DNA of 14,949 nt. It comes from Candidatus Zipacnadia bacterium. Its GTDB lineage: Bacteria > Armatimonadota > UBA5377 > JALGUK01. Both the position numbers and the translations under genes were made by a program. Positions 1 through 7,739 of this stretch are shown one piece after another (within the stretch, counting starts at the first letter, position 1; the number at the start of each line of letters is the position of its first letter). Where the stretch lies: positions 1 through 14,949 of the forward strand of contig JALGUK010000028.1 in NCBI GenBank assembly GCA_029820875.1, given 5' to 3'. A model generated the notes under the pieces. It did not search any database and was not told where the DNA came from. It was given only the letters and a program-made list of their open reading frames with translations.

Positions 1-8
1 GTCCTGCA

Positions 9-845
9 TCAAGCGGCAAGCCCTTCGACCCTGCTGATGACCTGCTTGATAATCCAGTCCGGCGTTGATGCTCCTGCGGTGACCCCCACGTGCTCCACAC
101 CGCGGAACCACTCGGGCTGCAGCTCGTCGGCCGTCTCGATGTGCTTGGTCGGGACTCCGGTTGCGGCGCAAATCTGTGCGAGGCGGCGGGTATTGCCGCT
201 TTGCTGCCCGCCGATAACAAGCATGATGTCGACTTTGGAGGCGACCTCAAGCGCCGCCTGCTGACGCTGGCGAGTGGCACTGCAGATCGTGTCGCACACA
301 CGCAGATTTTTTGCCAGGCGGCGCAATTGCTCTACAACGGCCTCGAAGTTAGCGGGTGACTGGGTGGTCTGCGCCACAACGCCGACTCGCTCCATCGGCG
401 GCAGCTTCCGGACGTCCTCAGGCCGTTCGACTACAGTTGCCTTTCCCCCGGCATGTCCGACTATGGCTATCACCTCCGGGTGGTCCCTCTCTCCGACAAC
501 CAGCACCTCATAGCCGTCCCTCAGTAGTCGGCGCACCTCCTCATGGACTCGCTTGACAAAGGGGCAGGTCGCGTCCACCGTATGGCAGCCAGCAGCTTCG
601 AGAACGGCGACGGTGTCGGGCGGCACACCGTGGGTGCGCAAAATAACGCGCCCTCCCGCCGGGTAAGCTCCGTCTTCTATGGGTGTCAACCCCTTATCAG
701 CTAACTCTTTTACCACTTGGGGGTTGTGGATGAGCGGTCCCATACTGTAGACCGGCGAACCCGAGCGGAGGGTCTCCTGGACCATCTCCAGCGCCCGTTT
801 GACTCCGAAGCAGAAGCCGGCATGTTCGGCTACGATTATATCCAT
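9..845 (-). CDS. ispH: 4-hydroxy-3-methylbut-2-enyl diphosphate reductase
   Basis: This is the last enzyme of the MEP isoprenoid pathway, a cytosolic iron-sulfur enzyme that reduces HMBPP to IPP and DMAPP. The 278-residue product opens with AEHAGFCFGVKRALE. All three cluster cysteines are present: C12, C94 (in DATCPFVKRVH) and C188 (in DTICSATRQRQ). The substrate-pocket residues of the family are also visible: H40, H122 and E124 (in DHPEV), and the T160-T161 pair. Length fits the short bacterial form. The ATG at 845 has GGAG about 5 nt upstream. It lies 42 bp downstream of the polyprenyl synthase, so the two are probably co-transcribed and act in consecutive parts of one pathway. The stop is at 9-11, so the gene is complete. 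Confidence 0.97.
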   Translation of the reverse strand: MDIIVAEHAGFCFGVKRALEMVQETLRSGSPVYSMGPLIHNPQVVKELADKGLTPIEDGAYPAGGRVILRTHGVPPDTVAVLEAAGCHTVDATCPFVKRVHEEVRRLLRDGYEVLVVGERDHPEVIAIVGHAGGKATVVERPEDVRKLPPMERVGVVAQTTQSPANFEAVVEQLRRLAKNLRVCDTICSATRQRQQAALEVASKVDIMLVIGGQQSGNTRRLAQICAATGVPTKHIETADELQPEWFRGVEHVGVTAGASTPDWIIKQVISRVEGLAA

Positions 846-887
846 CTCGCTCCGTACCCTCGTTGCGGCCGGTTGTTGAAAGCCGAG

Positions 888-1781
888 TTAACTTTCACGC
901 ACCGTCAGGAATCCAGCCAGGCCCGCCCAGAAGTCTTGAAGCCGCGGCAATGACTCCGCAAGTCGTTCCACCTCCTCCAAGAGCCGGGCGGCCTGTTGGC
1001 GGGAGCCCTCAATACCAACTACGGCCGGATAGGTAGCCTTTGCCCGCGCAATATCGCTTCCGGCGGGCTTGCCGAGCGTCTCATCCGTGCCCACGACGTC
1101 GAGAATGTCGTCGGTTATTTGGAAAATGTCTCCGAAAAGTTCACCATATCGCCCCATGATTTCAATTTCCGCCTCGCTTGCTCCGGCGAGAATAGCCCCC
1201 GCGCGCGTACAGATTCTGAACATCAGGCCGGTTTTGCAGCGATGGATGAAGGAGACTGTCGTGATGTCGGGTATTGTGCCCTCGGTCGCCAGGTCCAGAA
1301 CCTGCCCCGCAATCAAGCCCTTGGCACCTGCGGCCTCGCCGAGTTCCGTCAGCACACGAAGAACCGGCTCTGGTGCCTGTCCCTCGACCTGTGACTGCAG
1401 TGCAACCGCACGGAATGCCTCTATCAGGAGTGCGTCCCCGGCCAGAACAGCTACTGCCTCCCCGAACTTGCGGTGTGCCGACTGGCGCCCGCGACGAAAG
1501 TCGTCGTCATCCATCGCGGGAAGGTCATCGTGAACCAGTGTGCCGGTGTGAAGAAGCTCTATCCCGCACGCGCAGGGCAAAACGGTAAGTGGATCGCGCC
1601 CGAACGTTTCAGCGGCCGCCATCACCATGACAGGCCGGATGCGTTTGCCGCCTTGAAGGGAGTACAGCATCGCCTCGTGCGCAGATGCCCCCTGCGGCGG
1701 GCCTTGCCCACATATTGCCGCCAGATGCGACTCAATGGCCGGGTGCCATCGCTTGAAACGTTCAGACACGCTGGGATGCAA
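888..1781 (-). CDS. ispA: Polyprenyl diphosphate synthase (FPP/GGPP synthase, IspA-like)
   Basis: A trans-isoprenyl diphosphate synthase that condenses IPP with allylic diphosphates in the cytosol. The first aspartate motif is DDLPAMDDDDFRRG (residues 85-98) and the second is DDILD (224-228). GGKRIRP (44-50) and a GKPAGSD...KATYP block (237-252) are also family hallmarks. I place the start at the TTG at 1781. It has GGAGG 10 nt upstream and gives 297 residues, the usual IspA length. The frame is open further upstream to 1874, but that extension (rich in Cys and Arg) does not resemble the family. The residues before the first motif are HTGTLVHDD, with Gly rather than an aromatic five residues before the motif. 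Product length is therefore uncertain, and it could be a GGPP or longer-chain synthase. It is followed by ispH. Confidence 0.93.
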   Translation of the reverse strand: MHPSVSERFKRWHPAIESHLAAICGQGPPQGASAHEAMLYSLQGGKRIRPVMVMAAAETFGRDPLTVLPCACGIELLHTGTLVHDDLPAMDDDDFRRGRQSAHRKFGEAVAVLAGDALLIEAFRAVALQSQVEGQAPEPVLRVLTELGEAAGAKGLIAGQVLDLATEGTIPDITTVSFIHRCKTGLMFRICTRAGAILAGASEAEIEIMGRYGELFGDIFQITDDILDVVGTDETLGKPAGSDIARAKATYPAVVGIEGSRQQAARLLEEVERLAESLPRLQDFWAGLAGFLTVRES

Positions 1782-1973
1782 ACAACCATCGCCTCCATCA
1801 TGGAACCGGCAGTACCGAACGGCGCAGCGGTACATAAACCGGGAGACTACGCACGAAATAGCCGAGCGCGGCACGCACCGATGTCTTTATGCGCGGATGT
1901 AGTGGTATTCGACGGCGGGGTATCAAGTCCTTCTCGCGAGGGCTGAAGCAGGGCGCTTTTCGGCGGCCAGCCG
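1782..1973. other. Gap between the HD-GYP gene and the ispA-like gene
   Basis: A 192-bp stretch, the longest gap inside the minus-strand gene run. Apart from the ribosome site just upstream of the TTG start, I see no convincing -35/-10 pair, no T-tailed hairpin and no small ORF. There is a CTCGCGAG palindrome near 1934-1941 and a GCGGC/GCCGC stem with a 2-nt loop close to the HD-GYP stop, both too weak to call. The isoprenoid genes may have their own promoter here, but the sequence does not show it. Confidence 0.4.
1792..1796 (-). promoter_or_regulatory. Ribosome binding site deciding a TTG start
   Basis: GGAGG on the minus strand, ending 10 nt before the TTG at 1781. It is the only good Shine-Dalgarno sequence near the beginning of the polyprenyl synthase frame, and it supports the 297-residue product over the longer open frame. 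Confidence 0.6.
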
Positions 1974-3143
1974 CTACTTCGCGTGCCGGCTGTCGTCCAA
2001 GTCAATCAATTCTTCGATGTATTCACAGAACACGGAAACCACTTCCGGGTCAAAGGCCTTGCCTGCGCCCTCACGGAGGATGTCAAGGGCGTCACGGACA
2101 GGCATCGGGTCTCGATAGTGACGTGGCGATGTAACGGCGTCGAAGACATCGGCCACGGCGATAATCCGTGCGCCGATGGGGATTTCCTCAAGTGTGGCGC
2201 CGGTAGGATAGCCGGTTCCGTCCAGCCGCTCGTGGTGCAGGGCCGCTATGTGCGGGATGTCCTCCCAGCCCTTGACCCACTTGACGCGCTGGAGGATTTC
2301 AGCGGTCTGCTGGACATGTTGCTGCACTTGTTTGTACTCTTCAGGCGTGAGTGGACCGGGTTTGAACCATACGGCATCTGGAACAGTGAGCTTACCCAGG
2401 TCGTGCAGCAAGGCCGCACGCTCGATAACATCAATTTGCTCTCGCGGAAGCCCCAACCGCTTGGCGATGGCGACTGAATACATTTTCACCCTTGCGCTGT
2501 GGTCCTCGGTGATTTCGTCCTTGGCGTCAATTGCTTGTGACATGGCTGCGATGAAACTGTCAAACGCCTGCTGCAGACCCTCATACAAGCGCGTCATCTC
2601 GATGGCGGCGGCCGCTTGAGAAGCTATCGCTGCGAGGAGCTGCTCATCCTCCTCGGTAAAGTGCCCGTAGAGCTTGTTGAGTACTTGGATAACACCCATG
2701 ATGCGACCGTAGTGGTCCAGCATAGGCTGGCAGAGGATACTGCGGGTGATATAGCCTGTCTTGGCGTCGTTGGTGGGGTCGAAACGGGGGTCCTTGTAGG
2801 CGTCTTTCACATTTATGGTATGGCCTGTAACAGCGACGGTGCCGGCAATACCCTCACCCATCGGCTGTGAAATATGGAACCGTTCCGCGCCCTGGGCGAT
2901 CAGGGCTTCCAGACGCGTGCCGTCCTCGCTGCAAAGCCACAAGGTGCTGCGGTCGGCCTCCATGATGGAGGTGGTGCGGTCCATAATCAAATGCAACAGT
3001 TCGTCAAGCTCGGTCTCGGTCATCATGGCCTTGCTTATCTCCAGCAAGGCCTCGAGTTTATGACTCCGCCTGCGGAGCGCTTCGTTCTCTGTTAGGAGTG
3101 GCTCAGAGCTTACATACCTGGGCCGGGCTTGGATGATCTCCAT
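1974..3143 (-). CDS. GAF-HD-GYP protein, probable cyclic-di-GMP phosphodiesterase
   Basis: A 389-residue soluble protein with no signal peptide or membrane segment. Residues 15-45 look helical. Residues about 45-185 form a GAF sensor domain (MGEGIAGTVAVTG, then NVKDAYKDPRFD). Residues about 205-385 form an HD-GYP domain, whose family hydrolyses cyclic-di-GMP. The signature residues are present: H215, the HD pair H247-D248 with K251 (HDLGK), H276, H303-H304, HHERLDGTGYP (303-313) and D332 (ADVFDA). It is therefore probably active. The GAF ligand cannot be read from sequence. The ATG at 3143 has no clear Shine-Dalgarno sequence. The gene lies 44 bp downstream of the LysM-G5 gene, so it is probably translated from the same wall-operon message. 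A membrane GAF-GGDEF cyclase lies in the divergent operon. Confidence 0.93.
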   Translation of the reverse strand: MEIIQARPRYVSSEPLLTENEALRRRSHKLEALLEISKAMMTETELDELLHLIMDRTTSIMEADRSTLWLCSEDGTRLEALIAQGAERFHISQPMGEGIAGTVAVTGHTINVKDAYKDPRFDPTNDAKTGYITRSILCQPMLDHYGRIMGVIQVLNKLYGHFTEEDEQLLAAIASQAAAAIEMTRLYEGLQQAFDSFIAAMSQAIDAKDEITEDHSARVKMYSVAIAKRLGLPREQIDVIERAALLHDLGKLTVPDAVWFKPGPLTPEEYKQVQQHVQQTAEILQRVKWVKGWEDIPHIAALHHERLDGTGYPTGATLEEIPIGARIIAVADVFDAVTSPRHYRDPMPVRDALDILREGAGKAFDPEVVSVFCEYIEELIDLDDSRHAK

Positions 3144-3187
3144 GGTTCATTGCACCGCGTTGGATATGTGAAAGGCACCTGCTTTGC

Positions 3188-4126
3188 CTACGGCGGACCT
3201 GTACCGACCAGAACCACAGCTTTGACCGGCTGTTTGGTGACCGTCTCCTTGATGATTTTCTCACCTGGGAGACGGTGATCGTTTTCGTATTTGACTTCCA
3301 CAGTCTGCAGTTTAAGCCCCTTCTGCGCCTTCCTTGTGAGACTTCTACGCCCTTGCGGTAAGTTGGGAGTCTTCTGTTCTTCCGGCGGCCCTGGGGAGAG
3401 TTCGACCTCCCGCTGGACCTCTTTCACGGTGATTACCGTCACCCCGGTCTTAGGGAGCGACACCTTGAGCTTCTCCCCGATTCTCAGCGTCTTCTGGCGT
3501 TCTTTCAATCCCGGGTTAAGCGCATACAATCTCTGGAGCGAAATTCCGTACTTGTGCGCGATTGTACTGGGAGTGTCCCCCTTTTGGACCTTGTGGGTGA
3601 CTTCCTTGCCCCTGGTCTGAGTCAACTTCTTCGCGGCGGCGGCAATGTCCGTCATTATCTTGCTCACCGCCACAGGGGTCTGTTGAATTTTAACATCCTC
3701 TTTGAATTCCTGGCGGATAAGCTGCCCCTCGCCGACCGAAGCGTACTTGTTTTTAATCATGTTAAGGACGTCGTCAGCTTGTTCAGCGGTGGCCATAGTA
3801 GCCACAGGCTCGCCGTCCACGGTAATTGTGTATCCCTGTGTCAGAAACCGTAACTTGTTGCCAAGGAGTTTCTTTGCTTCGTTAGGGTTGGAGACCGTCA
3901 CACCCTCAGCCGGGACCGACTTCACCTCGATTGTCTGCTCCGGGTCAAAATACCCCGTTTGCTTTATACCCGATTTCTTTTCGTTTCTAACATCTTGCAA
4001 TAGTCTTTGCGCCTCCGCCGTGCTGCGGACGTAAACAACCGGCTGGCCGTCGACGTAAATAGCTGTTCGGCGAATACGCCTTGCGGTCCGATCCGAAGCC
4101 ATAACGGTTGCGCCCCCTTTGCCCAT
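3188..4126 (-). CDS. LysM and G5 domain protein without a peptidase domain
   Basis: About 312 residues. Numbering here is from the TTG at 4129. Two related repeats come first, TAIYVDGQPVVYV (22-34) and YTITVDGEPVATM (100-112), each followed by a helix with the pattern AxxLL or ADDVL. A LysM peptidoglycan-binding domain follows (about 178-225, HKVQKGDTPSTIAHKYGIS), then a G5-like domain (about 230-310, ending VVLVGTGPP). In Gram-positive M23 endopeptidases this arrangement normally continues into the peptidase, but here the gene stops. No signal peptide is visible, and an in-frame TAA lies just upstream of the first possible start. Start choice is open: TTG 4129, ATG 4126 (GGAAG 5 nt upstream) or ATG 4102 (AAAGGGGG 10 nt upstream). 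It sits between the deacetylase and HD-GYP genes. How it would reach the wall is unclear. Confidence 0.85.
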   Translation of the reverse strand: MGKGGATVMASDRTARRIRRTAIYVDGQPVVYVRSTAEAQRLLQDVRNEKKSGIKQTGYFDPEQTIEVKSVPAEGVTVSNPNEAKKLLGNKLRFLTQGYTITVDGEPVATMATAEQADDVLNMIKNKYASVGEGQLIRQEFKEDVKIQQTPVAVSKIMTDIAAAAKKLTQTRGKEVTHKVQKGDTPSTIAHKYGISLQRLYALNPGLKERQKTLRIGEKLKVSLPKTGVTVITVKEVQREVELSPGPPEEQKTPNLPQGRRSLTRKAQKGLKLQTVEVKYENDHRLPGEKIIKETVTKQPVKAVVLVGTGPP

Positions 4127-4165
4127 CAATGCTTCCGGGACTTAATCCAGCCAGCGTACAGGTGC

Positions 4166-5110
4166 TCAGAACAAGTCGGAGGCAGGTACTATCCCAACCC
4201 CGCGTTGCTCAAATGCAACCAGCCCCATGCGGATGCCTTCCGCCGTGGCCTGCCGGACATGCCCGATTCCGATGGCCGTTCCGTCACGCGAGGCAACAGC
4301 AGCCAGCTCGGCCATGCGTCCGGCGACCGTATCGGCGCTTGATGGAGTGTCCGCGTCCAGAAACACATCGCGCTTCGCTGCCGGGACCCCCAGCGCATTG
4401 GCACCCTCGAGAATTTTCGACCGGGGACTGGTCACGCTGTCCACAAAGAAGAGTCCCCGCTCGCGGATGACCTCCATGATGGCGCGAACAACATCGGCAT
4501 CTGTGCACGCACGAGAGCCCATGTGGTTATTGACCCCCTGAGCTCCGGGAACTGCAGCTAAGGCCATGTTGACTCTTCTCTTGATCTCCTCCGCGCTCAT
4601 CCCGACTTTAATTGTGCTCGGCTCGAGGTCTTTTCTGTCGCCTTCTGGTTCCATCGGCAGATGCAGCATTATACAGCGTCCGTTTCGGCTCAACTCGCGC
4701 GCCAATGCAGGTGTATACCCCCCGTCGGGCAGGAGGGAGAATGTCAGCGGCGCATCAATCGCGAGAAAAGGCTCCAATGCCCGGCGGCTGTAACCCACAT
4801 CATCTAAAATAATAGCTGCGACCGGCCCGGTATGGCGTCGATGCTTGCGAACATTATAGGTGGCAATAGCAGAATTATCACGGCCGGCCTGAGGTTCTTG
4901 CTGCCTGCTCCCCTCGCGTTGCATCGGCGGCTTAGCCTCTCGGCCGCCGGATGTCCTCGACTGACTCGGGCCCTCAGGTGATGCTCCCGTATGAGAGCGT
5001 GCGTGCTTTCGTTGATGCTGCGGGCCAGCAAAGGGCTTTTCAGCACCAATTTTCGGCGTGACAAACCACCTAACCCCTGCAAACGCCGCCGCGATCAATA
5101 ATGCAACCAT
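4166..5110 (-). CDS. Divergent polysaccharide deacetylase family protein (Polysacc_deac_2 / YibQ-like)
   Basis: At least 314 residues, membrane-anchored. A hydrophobic segment at the N-terminus is followed by a polar, basic linker (about 25-95) and then the deacetylase-like domain. Family motifs are clear: AAIILDDVGYS (98-108), HLPMEP (150-155), GVNNHMGSR (192-200), FFVDSVTS (221-228), RDVFLD (247-252) and GIGH (281-284). The family is thought to act on envelope glycans, but no substrate is firmly established. The gene follows the S41 protease directly, an order often seen with ftsEX and M23 genes. ATG 5110 lacks a Shine-Dalgarno sequence and leaves the hydrophobic segment without positive charges before it. 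The same frame upstream encodes NKRKPSAGWPLLAV, an ideal N-region, but contains no ATG, GTG or TTG. The true start may be an ATA (5182) or ATC codon. Confidence 0.9.
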   Translation of the reverse strand: MVALLIAAAFAGVRWFVTPKIGAEKPFAGPQHQRKHARSHTGASPEGPSQSRTSGGREAKPPMQREGSRQQEPQAGRDNSAIATYNVRKHRRHTGPVAAIILDDVGYSRRALEPFLAIDAPLTFSLLPDGGYTPALARELSRNGRCIMLHLPMEPEGDRKDLEPSTIKVGMSAEEIKRRVNMALAAVPGAQGVNNHMGSRACTDADVVRAIMEVIRERGLFFVDSVTSPRSKILEGANALGVPAAKRDVFLDADTPSSADTVAGRMAELAAVASRDGTAIGIGHVRQATAEGIRMGLVAFEQRGVGIVPASDLF

Positions 5111-5178
5111 GACTGCCAGCAGAGGCCAGCCGGCCGATGGCTTGCGCTTGTTGATGCCCGTATTCTTGGTGATGTCTC

Positions 5179-6462
5179 TTATGCGCCCCCGAGTTTGTTT
5201 ATTAGCTCACGTACTGCGGCATCAATTGCCTTCTGGTGTTGTTGCTTGGGATCTGCGTTTTCGTCCAACGGGACATTGACGTCAGGCTGAATCTTGGTCT
5301 TGTGGAGGTCGCGCTTCTTGGGAGTCAGGTACTTGGCGGTGGTCAGCGCGATTGCCGACTTGTCCTTCAGCTCGATAATCGTCTGGACGGCGGACTTGCC
5401 GAAGCTCGGATGGCCGACGATGATTGCGCGGCCGGTGTCCTGCAATGCGCCGGCGACGATCTCCGACGCACTCGCGCTGGCGCCGTCAATGATGACCGCC
5501 ATCGGGAGGTCCTTGGGTACCACCGGCCCGCCGGGCACAGCTTCTATCGCCTTAGGTTCCTGCCCGCGTTCCTTGATGTGGACAATCGGCCCTTCAATGA
5601 AGAGGCTTCCGACCCGTACCGCTTGGTCCAGAAGCCCCCCCGGGTCGCTGGACAGGTCAAGAATGAGGCCGCGCATCCCTTGCTTGGTGAGTTTGGATAT
5701 GGCTTCTTTGGTCTTCTCAGTCGCATGGCGGTTGAACTGCCTGAGCCAGATATAGCCGATCTTGCCCTCCAGCATCTTCGACTCGATGACGGGGAATTCA
5801 ACCCTTTTGCGCACGACCGGTATGTCGATGATTTCTTTATGGCCCTTGCGTTCCACTCCTATCACGACCGTTGTGTCACGAGGGCCGCGGATCATGTCAA
5901 CAACCTCGTTGATGTCCATATCCGCCGTGGATTGACCGTCCACACGACGGATGATGTCCCCCGCTTTCAGTCCCGCCTTCTCAGCAGGCTGGTTCTCCAG
6001 GACGGCCAAGATGAACACAACGTTCTCATTGGTCTCCTTGAGAGTCATCGTGGCAAGGGATGCCCCTATGCCCTCAAACTCGCCGGAGGTGTCGACATTA
6101 AACTCCCGGTATTGTTCGGGGTCCATGAATCGGGAGTAAGGATCCTTCAGCGCCTTGACCATCCCGCGAATCGCGCCGTAAGTGAGTTCGATGTTCTTCT
6201 TGTCATCGAGCTTCTCCACGTAATTGGCTCTGATTTGTTCGAGAGCCTCGGTGAATGTAGCCAGCGGTTTTAGGGAGCCGGGTGCTGTGATGTCCTCTCC
6301 GCTGACTACTTGATAGACCTCCGGAAGCAACTGTGCAAGCCGTATGCCCAGAGGAGTGTTTATCACGTCTGCGAGGGCATCTCGCGCCCCAAAGCCCGCG
6401 AAGAACGCACTTGCAGTCAGGAAGAAAATAAGTACTGCAATCAGCCAATATCGTTTTGTCAC
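5179..6462 (-). CDS. S41 family C-terminal processing peptidase (carboxyl-terminal protease)
   Basis: A 427-residue exported serine protease. An N-terminal signal or anchor (residues 5-25) is followed by a helical region, a PDZ domain (about 125-215, with ENQPAEKAGLKAGD) and the S41 catalytic domain. By spacing to E. coli Prc, the catalytic residues are S331 (in ASASASEI), D342 and K356 (in SFGKSAVQ). All are present. FGKSAVQ and LSSDPGGLL vary from the commoner FGKGSVQ and LRxNPGGLL. Such proteases trim C-termini of envelope proteins and in several bacteria control cell-wall hydrolases. The GTG start at 6462 has AAGGAG about 9 nt upstream. The gene lies 89 bp after the M23 gene and just before the deacetylase, so it is probably in the ftsE operon. 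Confidence 0.96.
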   Translation of the reverse strand: MTKRYWLIAVLIFFLTASAFFAGFGARDALADVINTPLGIRLAQLLPEVYQVVSGEDITAPGSLKPLATFTEALEQIRANYVEKLDDKKNIELTYGAIRGMVKALKDPYSRFMDPEQYREFNVDTSGEFEGIGASLATMTLKETNENVVFILAVLENQPAEKAGLKAGDIIRRVDGQSTADMDINEVVDMIRGPRDTTVVIGVERKGHKEIIDIPVVRKRVEFPVIESKMLEGKIGYIWLRQFNRHATEKTKEAISKLTKQGMRGLILDLSSDPGGLLDQAVRVGSLFIEGPIVHIKERGQEPKAIEAVPGGPVVPKDLPMAVIIDGASASASEIVAGALQDTGRAIIVGHPSFGKSAVQTIIELKDKSAIALTTAKYLTPKKRDLHKTKIQPDVNVPLDENADPKQQHQKAIDAAVRELINKLGGA

Positions 6463-6551
6463 GGCTCGTCTCTCCTTCTTTTCACCGCCAAAGCACTCTC
6501 GCTACACTTGGCAGGACATTTTAATCGGTGTCAGGACTGCGCCTGATGATG

Positions 6552-7703
6552 CTAAAATGGTTTGACCGGTCTGCCGTTTATCCGCTTCTCGAAATGCACG
6601 TGGTTGCCCGTCGAAAGACCTGTACTGTCCATGCGGGCGATGGGCTGGCCGCGCTTGACGATTCTTCCTGGTGACGTCAGGTATGAGGCACAATGGCCGT
6701 ACAGGGTGGTCAGGCCGCCGCCGTGATCAATTATGACAGTCTTACCGTAGCCTCTGCGCCAGCCGGTGAAGATAACTCTCCCGTCGGCGGCCGCCAGAAT
6801 CTTGGTCCCATATGGTGCGGCCAGGTCTACGCCCGTATGCATCTTGCGCACATGCAATATAGGGTGTATGCGCCATCCGAACCCGGAAGTCAGCCGGGCT
6901 CCCGGACACGGGTTGCCCAATTTACCGGTCCACCGCCCGCTGTAGCGGTACCGTGAGCCTACGCTCGTAAGACGCCTAATCTCCGCCTCGAGCGCCTTGG
7001 ATTCGGCTTCCATTTCCGCAAGGGCTTGCTCAAGCTTCTTGCGGTCGGACACCACCTTCTTCAGCGTCTCTTGCTTCTGCGCCTTGGCTTGGCGAATTCG
7101 TTGCTCCTCGGCGTGAATCTGCGCGACCAGCTGCCGGCGCCGTGCTTCCTTGCTCTCGAGAGCTGCGCGCTGGGCGTCCAGATTCTCTTTCTCGCGCTGG
7201 ATCTGCTGCAGTAAGTTTATGTCGGCTGTTACCATCTTGCGGCACAAGTAGCTGCGGGTGGCGAGGTCGGTGAAGTCAGTTGAATTAAGTATGACGGCGA
7301 GATAGGTGCCTGGGCCTTTCAGATTAATGGCTCGCAGGCGTTCGCCCAAGGCATCCTGGTGCTCTGCAAGTTTTCTCTGAGCTTTCTGCAGTTCGGCCTT
7401 GGTTTGACGCAATTCCTTTTGCGTCGCTGCGAGTTGACGCGAGGCGTCCGCCTTACGCGCCAGCGCAGCCTCGAGTCGCCTTTGTGCCGCGTTGAGTTGT
7501 CCGGTCACTTCCGTCTGCTGGCCCTTAACCTTGCGCAGGCTTGCCTTGACGTTCTTAATCTGCCGGTACGTGCGGAGGCGCTGGCTACGCAAAGCACTGA
7601 TTGAGCGGCGTGCGTAGACGCCGCTGCTTTCCGCTATAAGAAGCGCAGCGGTTGACAATATGGCGATTGCAGCTACGAAACTGCGCAACTTACGATGTTG
7701 CAA
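6552..7703 (-). CDS. EnvC-like coiled-coil M23 peptidase (murein hydrolase, probable FtsEX partner)
   Basis: A 383-residue exported protein. It has a signal peptide or anchor (1-30), a long coiled coil (about 35-125 and 155-247) broken by a GTYLAVILNSTDFTDL segment as in EnvC and CwlO-type proteins, and a C-terminal M23/LytM domain (about 265-383). Unlike E. coli EnvC, the zinc and catalytic residues are intact: H289 and D293 (HTGVD), H337 (YGH), H368 and H370 (GNHVHFE). This predicts a working endopeptidase rather than only an activator. The TTG start at 7703 has AAGGAAGGG ending 7 nt upstream. It follows ftsX by 36 bp, which supports a role as the periplasmic or wall-side effector gated by FtsEX. 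Confidence 0.95.
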   Translation of the reverse strand: MQHRKLRSFVAAIAILSTAALLIAESSGVYARRSISALRSQRLRTYRQIKNVKASLRKVKGQQTEVTGQLNAAQRRLEAALARKADASRQLAATQKELRQTKAELQKAQRKLAEHQDALGERLRAINLKGPGTYLAVILNSTDFTDLATRSYLCRKMVTADINLLQQIQREKENLDAQRAALESKEARRRQLVAQIHAEEQRIRQAKAQKQETLKKVVSDRKKLEQALAEMEAESKALEAEIRRLTSVGSRYRYSGRWTGKLGNPCPGARLTSGFGWRIHPILHVRKMHTGVDLAAPYGTKILAAADGRVIFTGWRRGYGKTVIIDHGGGLTTLYGHCASYLTSPGRIVKRGQPIARMDSTGLSTGNHVHFEKRINGRPVKPF

Positions 7704-7739
7704 CGAATGTCCCTTCCTTGTCGGGGCTTTCGCCTTCTG

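Noticed and set aside
1782..1874. A 31-residue extension of the polyprenyl synthase
   Set aside because: It is unlike the family and has no good ribosome site, whereas TTG 1781 has GGAGG upstream and gives the family's usual length.
5236..6273. A 345-codon open frame on the plus strand opposite the S41 protease gene
   Set aside because: It is fully antisense to a protein with clear PDZ and S41 motifs, its translation shows no recognisable domain or membrane pattern, and long antisense frames are expected in GC-rich coding DNA.
6531..6546. TCAGG/CCTGA hairpin just after the M23 stop as a terminator
   Set aside because: The stem has only 5 bp and no T-tract follows in the direction of transcription. 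The next gene 89 bp on has no visible promoter, so read-through is more likely.
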